In this document: positions 46,301 through 58,300 of the stretch, piece by piece
How the letters are laid out: each line of letters starts with the position of its first letter
Position numbering within the stretch: position 1 is the stretch's first letter
NCBI GenBank assembly: GCA_025642075.2
Contig: JAODUO010000546.1
Coordinates: forward strand, 472,664 to 536,663
DNA length: 64,000 nucleotides
Direction of reading: 5' to 3'
Source of the DNA: Ridgeia piscesae
Taxonomy: Eukaryota; Annelida; Polychaeta; Sabellida; Siboglinidae
The notes under the pieces: model-generated
Database searches by the model: none
Told to the model about the DNA's origin: nothing
The model's input: the letters and a program-made list of their open reading frames with translations, nothing else
Translations under genes and position numbers: made by a program

Positions 46301-49300
46301 GTGGACCAACTCTGTGAAGGCACCTGAAAGACACTGGTGTAACTCAAGGGTGGTGACACAAGTGACAAGTGTAACTCAAGGGTGGTGACACAAATGTAAC
46401 TCAAGGGTGGTGACACAAATGTAACTCAAGGGTGGTGACACAAATGTAACTCAAGGGTGGTGACACAAGTTTAACTCAAGGGTGGTGACACAAATGTAAC
46501 TCAAGGGTGGTGACACAAATGTAACTCAAGGGTGGTGACACAAATGTAACTCAAGGGTGGTGACACAAGTTTAACTCAAGGGTGGTGACACAAGTGTAAC
46601 TCAAGGGTGGTGACACAAGTGTAACTCAAGGGTGGTGACACAAGTGTAACTCAAGGGTGGTGACACAAGTGTAACTCAAGGGTGGTGACACAAGTGTAAC
46701 TCAAGGGTGGTGACACAAGTGTAACTCAAGGGTGGTGACACAAGTGTAACTCAAGGTGGTGACACAAGTGTTTAAATCAAGGGTGGTGACACAAGTGTAA
46801 CTCAAGGGTGGTGACACAAGTGTAACTCAAGGGTGGTGACACAAGTGTAACTCAAAGGTGGTGACACAAGTGTAACTCAAGGGTGGTGACACAAGTGTAA
46901 CTCAAGGGTGGTGACACAAGTGTAACTCAAGGGTGGTGACACAAGTGTAACTCAAGGGTGGTGACACAAGTGTAACTCAAGGGTGGTGACACAAGTGTAA
47001 CTCAAGGGTGGTGACACAAGTGTAACTCAAGGGTGGTGACACAAGTGTAACTCAAGGGTGGTGACACAAGTGTAACTCAAGGGTGGTGACACAAGTGTAA
47101 CTCGGTGGTAACGTGCTCAAGGTGGTGACACAAGTGTAACTCAAGGGTGGTGACACAAGTGTAACTCAAGGGTGGTGACACAAGTGTAACTCAAGGGTGG
47201 TGACACAAGTGTAACTCAAGGGTGGTGACACAAGTGTAACTCAAGGGTGGTGACACAAGTGTAACTCAAGGGTGGTGACACAAGTGTAACTCAAAGGTGG
47301 TGACACAAGTGTAACTCAAGGGTGGTGACACAAGTGTAACTCAAGGGTGGTGACACAAGTGTAACTCAAAGGTGGTGACACAAGTGTAACTCAAGGGTGG
47401 TGACACAAGTGTAACTCAAGGGTGGTGACACAAGTGTAACTCAAGGGTGGTGACACAAGTGTAACTCAAAGGTGGTGACACAAGTGTAACTCAAGGGTGG
47501 TGACACAAGTGTAACTCAAGGGTGGTGACACAAGTGTAACTCAAGGGTGGTGACACAAGTGTAACTCAAGGATGGTGACACAAGTGTAACTCAAGGGTGG
47601 TGACACAAGTGTAACTCAAAGGTGGTGACACAAGCATAACTCAATGGTGGTGACACAAGCGTAACTCAAGGGTGGTGACACAAGCGTAACTCAAGGGTGG
47701 TGACACAAGTGTAACTCAAGGGTGGTGACACAAGTGTAACTCAAGGGTGGTGACACAAGTGTAACTCAAGGGTGGTGACACAAGTGTAACTCAAGGGTGG
47801 TGACACAAGTAGGCGAAGTAAACAATTGTAGTGTTTTATTTGGTTCAAAACTTCAAATCACCACCAACCAACACCAGCATGTCATCTGAATAGATTCCGC
47901 AAGCAGAGCCAATAACCACCACATCCAACTGGCATGTGTATTAGTACATTTTCCACACAATAGGTGCGACCACTGTACAATTACGCATCCCCATGCCACA
48001 TGCTGATACCAAATCACCACCCAAACATCCATGTGATGCTACGATGTAATCCATGTGATGCTATTATTTCAAGGACTTTGTGATTGTGATGTCTTTATCA
48101 GTATATCTTATGAATAATGCACCATTTTACCACCATTGCCATGCAGCTATACAGAAAGGTACTGATGTGTACTCAAAGTTTGCATACAAACACACTTTGG
48201 TACTTTGCACTTTACAGTATTTCTTGTTAATGCAAGTTTATTAAAATGGTGATAAAAGCTTGTAACACAGCCATACAATAATTCTGGAACAAATATGCTA
48301 TCCAAAATTGCATGTACTTTTGAGTTTTTCTATTGAGTTTTTCTATTGAGTTTTTCTATTGAGTTTTTCTATTGAGTTTTTCTATTTATTGAGTTTTTCT
48401 ATATACAGCTGTATTGAGTTTTTCTATATAATAGACCTTTTGTAAAATGAAAGTGAACCGAGGACAACCAACTTGCTTACACATGAAGCATTTCATTCTT
48501 AGAAATGTTTAATAAATAAATAAACTGACACCGAACTATATGAAGCGAATTAATTACCGTTGTCTAGTGTGAGGAGACACAGTGCGAGACAAGGGAGGGC
48601 GACTGGCAAAAGTTCACACAGCACGGCAAAGTGGTCGTACCTACAACACATGACAAAATGATCGTACTTAAAACACATGACAAAATGGTTGCACCTAACC
48701 CACATGACAAAATGGTCGTGCCTACAACACATGACAAAATGATCGTGCCTACAACACATGACAAAATGGTCGTGCCTACAACACATGACAAAATGGTCGT
48801 GCCTACAACACATGACAAAATGATCGTACCTACAACACATGACAAAATGATCGTGCCTACAGCACATGACAAAATGGTCGTACCTACAACACATGACAAA
48901 ATAGTCGTGCCTACAACACATGACAAAATGATCGTACCTACAACACATGACAAAATGGTCGTGCCTACAACACATGACAAAATGGTCGTGCCTACAACAC
49001 ATGACAAAATGATCGTACCTACAACACATGACAAAATGGTCGTACCTACAACACATGACAAAATGGTCGTGCCTACAACACATGACAAAATGATCGTACC
49101 TACAACACATGACAAAATGGTCGTGCCTACAACACATGACAAAATTATCGTACCTACAACACATGACAAAATGGTCGTGCCTACAACATGACAAAATGGT
49201 CGTACTACAACACATGAAAATGGTCGTACCTACAACACATGACAAAATGGTCGTGCCTACAACACATGACAAAATGGTCGTGCCTACAACACATGACAAA

Positions 49301-52300
49301 ATGGTCGTGCCTACAACACATGACAAAATGGTCGTACCTACAACACATGACAAAATGGTCGTATCTACAACACATGACAAAATGGTCGTGCCTACAACAC
49401 ATGACAAAATGGTCGTATCTACAACACATGAATAAATGGTCGTACCTATAACACATGACAAAATGGTCGTACCTACAACACATGACAAAATGGTCGTACC
49501 TATAACACATGACATAATGGTCATACCTACAACACAGTGACTGGACAATGGACTCCAATAAAAAGACTAGGACTATCCGACTGTGGAGTTGATTCCACAT
49601 AACTCTTTTTGATTCCATCCACACAATGGTGATTCTGATTAAATAATTTTTACTGATTCCAATTCCACCCACGCTATAGCGACTCCGACTAATCTTTTTG
49701 ATTTACAATATTGCCAACACTGTTCACACTTTCTTGACAAAGTTAACTCAGCTTGCAACACTAACAACCTGCCTTTGCCTACAATAAATGAAAGACCCAA
49801 CGATTAATTATAAATACATTTCCCCGATTTTTTTTCATAATCACAAACACTGGGGCAAGTATTTCAACAAGACGCAATAAAATACAAAACACAAGCGCAG
49901 CAACCATTGTTTGAGTCCGACTGAACGCGTTGCTAGGCAACAGGACCCGTACCTCTGCCAGCCTGTGAGTGTGTAGCCACGGAAGTTTGAGAAGCGAGAC
50001 TTCTGGTCCTGTACAACTTGTAGCCAGCTGCGATGGTTCTCAATGTGATACCCGGTGTCAACGACGATCATCCGCGGTCCCGTCGCTCCCTTGAATGCAC
50101 TCGCCACCCAGAGGCTGGAGAACACTTGGGAGTACCTGTCCCACATGTCTGCAAGGCAACCAGGGCTGTGGGCAGTTACATCTTCCTTAGGCTGGACTAT
50201 TGTCACATTAATTTTCACGTGAAAGATGGTTGTGAGCTTCACTTATGCCAGTCTACAAAATGTACGATCAAATCAAATCAAGTTTATTGTAGCAGTTTAC
50301 AATATATACAAATAAAATCAAGGCAAGTAACATATAGTAACGTAAAGAGTAACATAAGGGAACAATGACAGTAAGATTTATAAATGTATAAATTAATTAA
50401 TAAAATATTTAAAATATTCTTATGAATACTAAAAACAGCCATATCAATTTAAATTTGGTACAAGAAGTTAATAATTATAAAATAAACGAATCATAAAAAG
50501 GTATGTAACAATCAATAAACTGTAAAAATTGTAAGTGTATCTCATCTGAGGTATCAAGGTCCATCTTTCTACGTTCATTTATATAAAACTATCCTGATGA
50601 ATGCTTAGTCAAATTCACTGTGGAGTTGGTGTGTGAATATTGTTTTAGAATTTTTTGGTAAACATAAATATTATCAAACGTTGCATAAATGTTCACTCAA
50701 TATTCATTCATCCCTTCATCATGTACCTGGTACATGTTTACAGCACGCCTTTTATATAGCGCTGTAGGCAGTGCTTAGAACTGATGAACCCGTCCTACAC
50801 TCCACCCAGATAGATTTGTTTATTTAAACACCAACTCTACTTCTTTGGGAAGTATTCAGCCATGCTCTCTACATCTTTGGGAAGTGTTCAGCCATGCTCT
50901 CTACATCTTTGGGAAGTATTCAGCCATGCTCTATACATCTTTGGGAAGTGTTCAGCCATGTTCTCTACATTTTTGAGAAGTATCCAACCATGCTCTCTAC
51001 TTCTTTGGGGAGTATTAAGTCATGCTCTCCACTTCTTTCAAAAGTATTCAGCCAGAGTTAGAACTCCCCACTAGTCCACTAGTCTGTACACCTGCCTAAT
51101 AACAAGTCTGGTTGTCTAGTAAAGGTCAATGTGTCATTCATCCACCCCACCCACAGTAGTCAAGCCTTAGTAGTCGCAGTGACCCTTAACCCATTCACAG
51201 GGTGGGATGTAACTGAATCCTAAGTCATTAAAACAATGATAAATTGTTGCCAGTGAACAACTGGCTACAACAGTGACTAGTAATTTACTGATAAATGATG
51301 ACATTTTCTTAGGCATGGCCACTGGGTACAAACTTGTCTTGGTATTATTTATAAGATTAGCAGTTCTTTGATGTGTATAATTTTCTATAGTGTGATATTT
51401 TTATTTCCATTAATATAGTCAAGCTGAGCAGTTTTCATAACACCGTAATATAAAGTCAGTTTCCAGAATGATTATGGAAAATTCATAATGGTAGGGTGCC
51501 TTATATCTGGTATGGGTGTATGGTGGTACTGTCGTAGTGGCAGGAGCCACTGCTAGATAATTGGGGAGGTACCAACTAGAACTACAATAGACACTAGCTG
51601 CTTAATCTTATTCTTGATTATATCCAGAGTACACACGCAAACTCGAATGACAATGCCCGTCCAACCCAGCTATGACAAGGAGGCAGCACAGCCTCACCTC
51701 CCAGCCCAAGGGAAACCCTCCAGCTGCACACCCTACACCCTGTGTGCACCTGACAACTATCTCCATCTTCTCAGTGAGATTCCCTATATCAAACTGGCTC
51801 TCACTACACATCATTTAAACCAGCCAATAACTATCTCTAATCTTCCCTCCAACTATAGTCCCCAGTTATCCCCCAAGCCACTAATGATCAGTAGAGTCAA
51901 CTTTATAATCTCCTGCCAGGGGAGTAGAAGTCCCAGCTGTAGCTGACACTGCCTTGTCATCTGTACTTTTATTAGTATAACTTTCATTACTATAATAACT
52001 TACAATGAACCCTACCATATACCACTGGTCAATGAGTGCAATTGGTGTCCTTTTTCAATTGCACAGATCACATCTTCAGTTCTTCATTAATTACTATTGT
52101 TATTTATTTATTATTTCTTTGTTACATTTACGAACATTGCATTGTTATTTAACTGTTTTTATATTTTGCCAGACTAGTAAACATTTTGTCTTTACTAGTC
52201 CCGCTGAAGTTCTACCCCTGTCAGCCATGCTGTAATTACTAGGTTACACTGGTAAAGCACAGACATTAGTCTGATTTTCAATCACAGGTGAATGCGACAA

Positions 52301-55300
52301 TGCAGCACCTTATATGCTAAACATCTACGAGAAAAGGCTCAATGTACTTACCCTGCGGCAGCAATGTTGACTGCTGGTAGAACCAAACCATTGGTTCAAC
52401 GAGTTCACCAACGCCAGATTCTGCAAGAGTAACCCCTCTGTAAGTCTACACAGGTATTGTAAACACATTCAGTATGTAAGACTTACGAGTCACCTTCTTA
52501 TGACTGGTTCCTGTAGAATCTGTATACAGTGCTTCTACCCAGGCATGCATCAAGTCTGGTTGTATCATATATGTGGCCATCATGGCAACATAGCTGATTT
52601 TCAATTAAATAAATTGCATTTACAACTGATTACATTTCAGTGAATGCACTGGTCTTGTTGTGCCAGTGAGCTCGGATTCTGAGGATATTGGCGCCATTAA
52701 AGTTATTTATTTGTTATATATATATATAATATATATATTAATAAATTGGATAATATATTTATCCCCTAACTGAATTTTTTTTAATTGAACACAAGAGCAA
52801 CACATCAAATATTATGTCCAAACATCCCAGTTAACAGCAGGATTTTACTGATTTTACCTTACACGTAAAACGAATCATGCAATTTATTTTATTTTGATTT
52901 TTGTAATGTGAATTATACTATTTTAGATTTTACATACCATTTGTTGTTACAGTGTACTTTATATTGAACTTGAGACTTTTTAAACTCATCATTAATCAAT
53001 CATAAAAGTACTTTGCAAGTTCTAAGAAAACATTTAAACAAGTGTTTTGAATGAATTGATCATTTTATTACACAAATAGGCATTCCATACACAAGAGTGT
53101 GTACATTATATAAATATGCACATGTAATATGCAAGATATGCAATTCTTTCCAATCATAAATCAACACTGTTGTTTATCAATATCATTCTATAGCAATATC
53201 GCCATATACTGGCATGTATCATAACTTTAATTATATTATTATTACAGCTGTGTGATATGAACAACTGTCATAGCTGACCTTTTATGACCTCAAGATCTAC
53301 GTCTCGGAACATATCGTCCCACATGATGAGTCGCGTCCCCGGATACTTCACTGTGATGTACTCGAGGACTCGTCGTATGTGCCTAAAAAACATCTGTGTC
53401 TTTGTGATTCCTTCTGCCTTCATGACACGTTCACACGCCTCACAGAACCCTATGTGGAACACCTGGTGGGGAAACAATCAAACACTAGAACGACTGATAG
53501 TCAACAATTTATAGCACCAGACAATCATGTATATTTCATTGCTTTTTGCTGTCTAGACTACTTAGAAGAAACATTCTCCAAGTTCATTAAGACATATCTA
53601 ACTGGCTCACATAGACACATACTATACAAAGTCAAAAATAACAACCAACATATTGCTTGAATATTATTAAATGAATAAAAACCAGATACCCAAACAAGCA
53701 AATACATCAAATAATAAATGGGCCAAGTGGCCCTGAAGTCCTTTGACTATTATAGTGAGTTGGTAATTATGAATGAAATGTGTTTTGGTGAATCACTGTC
53801 ACTGCCAACTCTCTTCACCATAACCACCTAATTAACATTTTCTATGGTTATTCTTATGGGATGACAAGAAACACAGCCAAATTGAGAAAATAGCATAAGA
53901 TATAGAAATGTAAAATTAAAGGGAAGCCTAAAAACACTTTTTTTAAATAGGAAGACTTCAAATGTGTTAGGCCCTAGAAGACCCTAGGAGGCTGCATGTT
54001 CACACATGCAGTTGTTTGTTCGGAGTAATTTTCCGGGATGCATGCCTACCTATTACCTTCATTCACAAGTAAAATAAATTATTAAAAATTCTACAAACAT
54101 TTAGTATTCATTTAACTAATTAATACACATAATTTGACTGAGATAGATTCAGCGTTAACAGAGATGGCATCCATGTGTTGTGGTTACCCTTAAAGAGTTC
54201 AAAGGTGCTGACCTCATCCGCGCCTATGTGGAACCACTTTGCGTCGGGATGTAGTCTCAACACCTGATCCACCATCTGCCGCACCACCTCCAGAGAACCT
54301 GGTGACAGAACAAAACATTTCATGATCTTGGAATGCCCCAGCAAAGTCTGAAGTATAACCAATTTGACACCGGCACCTCCAGAAAATGTACTGATTTTTA
54401 ATAACATACAGCAGGTTTTAATTAACCGAAGTAGTTTTGATTACATCATTTGAAATTGAAATTTCTAGGAAATAAACTTGACTAATTCTACAGAAAAACA
54501 AACTTGTTGCCATGGAGATGTGTGGTGGGTAATGTTAGGGTATGTATCTATGGAACAACTGAAGACTTGTGAATTTAGTCTGTTACCTTTATCAAAGTTT
54601 TCGTTAAACATGTCACAGGAATGTCAGTGTGCATTTCAACAATAATTAAACTGTTAATCTTAGCTGAAATAATTAACTGCTAAAAACGAAAACACAGAGA
54701 ATTCTAAACTGATAGATGCTTTTTTCGACATTATAAAATAGGAAGTTGTGAGAAATACCTTCGTTTGACGGACAAAGTGTCATAGGGTACATGGGCAGTT
54801 CTCTCAGATGGCAGAAAGCCTCATGTTTTAGCACAAACTGAAAAACAAACATGCAGAATTAAGTCAGTTACCACAAGACAACTGGTAGCATTTACAGCGT
54901 CATGTATTTGTGACTGACAATGCTTTGTTGGTACACACAATACTCATAAAACATGGCATGTTAAAAATTCATCAAAGTAAAAATATTTGCAGGCTTACCG
55001 TAAATCCTGTATTACTAGGCGCACCCCTAATTAAAGCCGCACCCCGACTTTTGACCTAAATCCCGAATTTCCTCCGCTCTGTTTGATATCGGCAAAACCC
55101 TTATTTAAAGCCGCACCCCGACTTTGAGCCAATACCATTAACTGCGTGCGACATACTGCCGTAGCGCACGCAATTAATTGGGTGGGTGGCAGAATGTCCA
55201 TACATCCAACGAATGAAATGTAGCCACATATTAAAGCTATTCAATGGTGCTAAAATTATTCAAATATGTTAAGAAGTTTTGGTTTTATAGGATTGTATGT

Positions 55301-58300
55301 AGAACCATGCATAATGCTGGCACCTATAAAATGTAAGCTACCCATCCCCTCCCAGGCCTGTTTATACTTCAAAGACGCTTCCTTGCCGGCTAGCAACAAT
55401 GTAATAACTAGTCGTCTCCGCCAGCGTGGGAACGGATGTAACACATGTTTCTCAGACAGTCGTCCCTTAATTAGGCCACCAGCCACCCGTGTTTGTCCAG
55501 GCAGCGCCCAGGCACATGGAAGTCAGGGTTACAACATTGTATCTTGATCCAGAAAACAAATGCAATTAACTCGGTCGTCAGTGGCTGGGAAGCCCTGGTA
55601 GAGTGTGGTGTTGTTTTGACAATCGGCATGAAGCCTGGCTTTTGTAAACGTGTGAACATTGTTCTTGGAACTGAGATTAAAACTAATGTCAAAACAAAAC
55701 AGACGGCGTGGGATTGATGCTAACAAAGGACGATGACATAATATTTATTTGCCAGCACGTGCAGCAGCAGCAATGACTCAGACACGGACACACTACACTG
55801 AACGACAACATCATGCCATTCGCGACAGCGTTCTTTGATGGCGACAATACTACAATTGTGTTGACAAAGGATTATATTAACTGTGAAAGGAATTATTTCA
55901 TCATATTTGATGATGATTATCTGGTGCACGCGGACCCACGACAACAGTCAATGATGTTGCCAACGTTGAAATGGATACATGAAATGCGCCGCCGAGCCGT
56001 TCCTTTCCCCGACCTAGCCAAGGCATTCTTTGACAGCGACGATGAAAGGATTTTGTGGAGTTTAACTGTGACATGTTTTCATATTCTGATCGTTGTCTCT
56101 GAACATTTTATGGACATGGGATTTTATTAACAGTGTTATATCATTTGTTTAGCACAAGTAGCAATTGTAATACAATGTGTTATTTATCAAACCGGCTTCG
56201 TTTCTTCGGTAAGTTTTTCACGTTTATACTGACAATTTTGTGACCCAAATGTCAATTTGTCTCGGCAAATTACTGTATTTAAAGCCGCACCCCAACTTTG
56301 GCGTTTTCGTCCTCATTTTGGCTACACACTACTGTATTAGTAGCCGCGGCTAGTAATACAGGATTTACGGTATGTAAGTAAAGTTGTCTTGGAAGTGGGA
56401 ACCATCTCACAAACATAATGAGTTCATGCAAAAGCAGTGTCAGTGTCAGTGAGGAACACTGTGAGGAAGTTTTCTGTGACATACAGCAAGTGTCCCAGTT
56501 ACACATCCTGGTGTTTTCAGCATACTGTTAATGAGCGAAATCAATATTAAAATTGCAAAACAGTGCTAATGATCTCATAAGAGTATTAGTGAATTGTTGC
56601 CCAGACTGTCAATATAAGACATGCCATTGTTCCTCATCACTGAATCATGTAGAGCTTCGGACTCTCGACTAAGAGAACCTGGGCACAAAATGATTATATA
56701 ATCAACCAGTTTAGCCAAAATACGGTCAAATACAAAAACAAATTTAAAAAAACATATGTATCTACAGACTCCCATTGTGGCTTACCTCAAAGTGGCCAAA
56801 CGTCTGCACTAGTGGAATGACTATTAGTTCATTCTCTTCAGCCAAGTCAAGAAACTGCTGGATTTCGAGCTCACTAAAACACCATAAAACATACTATAAA
56901 ATTATACATAACAGCAAATGGACAATCAATTAAAAATCTGCACTACAATTATTGATTATGATTTCAGCTTGTCCCTTCAACTAATGTATTTTGATGAATT
57001 ATTTGTTCTATATACATAATTGTACATAATTATGTTTGTTAATACGGAATATATTGATGGGTCGAAACATTGTACATTTCAAATGATATGCTCAGAAGTA
57101 AGTTGTATAGTAGAACTTGGATATTTGATGACTAGTTGTGCACACTAATACTTCTATTACTTGGAAATGAGCAAATTGTTAATGCAAAACTTCAGTAGGA
57201 AAACAATCACATTAAACATAATTATGTTCTGTTATTATGTAACAAGTTTGTAGATTTAATTTAACATTACAGTTTGTATCTACTTTCAGCTACTCATGAT
57301 CAATGACGTGATAAGATCCCCTTTAAATTTAACATGCATATGAACTAGATGTCACCATACTTGTAGACGTTCGGAGCAGCCAAATCCCTGAGGTCGCCTG
57401 AGTATGGGAACATGTCTTCATACTCCACAAGTAGTCCGGTCACACCCCAGGAGCGGATTAATGGGAATATCTTAAACAGATGAAGGAGTTACATTGTGTA
57501 TTTAACTATAATTAAGTCTGTACGAGTAGCAGGTTAACATTTAGAAATCTATCCCTAAGATGCTTTAAGACAAAAGGTTTGGTTAATCAGAAAATTTCAT
57601 AAGATGTATTTGGGTTATCAACATATGGATATTTGCAACTAATCTAACATTAAGAGTGGGTAAATCCAAGAGCTGGCACCGTACCTGTTTGTAGTAAGAC
57701 ATTTTCGGGGGTGCGCCTTTCAAATCAAGATGCACAAGTCTGAAAAACAGATATAGCAACATTTTTAATGTGACGATGTACACTTGTTGTATCACATAAA
57801 TCATGTATTCATCGTCTAAAGCTGTGTATGTTTACTGCAACTATAAGCACACGTATGAAGACAGACATAACGGTAGGTTTACGATTGTGTTAATATGATC
57901 ATAAGTAGACACATAATCTAACGGTTAAATGCATTACCTGTAATTAATATAAACTGCTCTAGTGTACCAACCATCTAAATGTTTTTTAACTTCCACAAAA
58001 TGAAATATAATTTTACCATTGTCCATCCATTAATTTGGATGTTTCAACTCAGATGTCATGTTGCCCAAAATTAGATTGAAATAAATTTCAAAACAAATAA
58101 TCAAATTATATGAAACACTTTATTTAATCATAACGCAACTAGGCAGAAAAAACTGACTGATAGTAACATTCACATTATGTGTCTGCCACGTGCTCTACTG
58201 GTTCTACCCAGCAAACAGTGGGTGGGAATCGGCTGAGTGAGACTAAGAACTCACCTGTGTTCCTGCAATGAGCCATCCTCGTCCACATCCATCGTGCTGC

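Larger units (their letters stand above)
50149..52351 (-). other. HEXD intron 8
   Basis: Holds a 32-bp minisatellite at 50850-51057 and dispersed repeat B copy 2 at 51628-51775. Otherwise AT-rich with no recognised exon. Confidence 0.5.

Noticed and set aside
48550..49548. A 332-codon - strand frame as an independent gene
   Set aside because: Only its last part (48558-48640) is a conserved exon, HEXD exon 10. The rest is the 27-bp junction array.
54188..54298. Longer HEXD exon 6 ending at AAGG|GTAACC with exon 7 starting at 53449
   Set aside because: It keeps frame, but the shorter pair (54213 and 53462) aligns with human HIGCDEVYYLGEGEA without a gap and uses a better acceptor.
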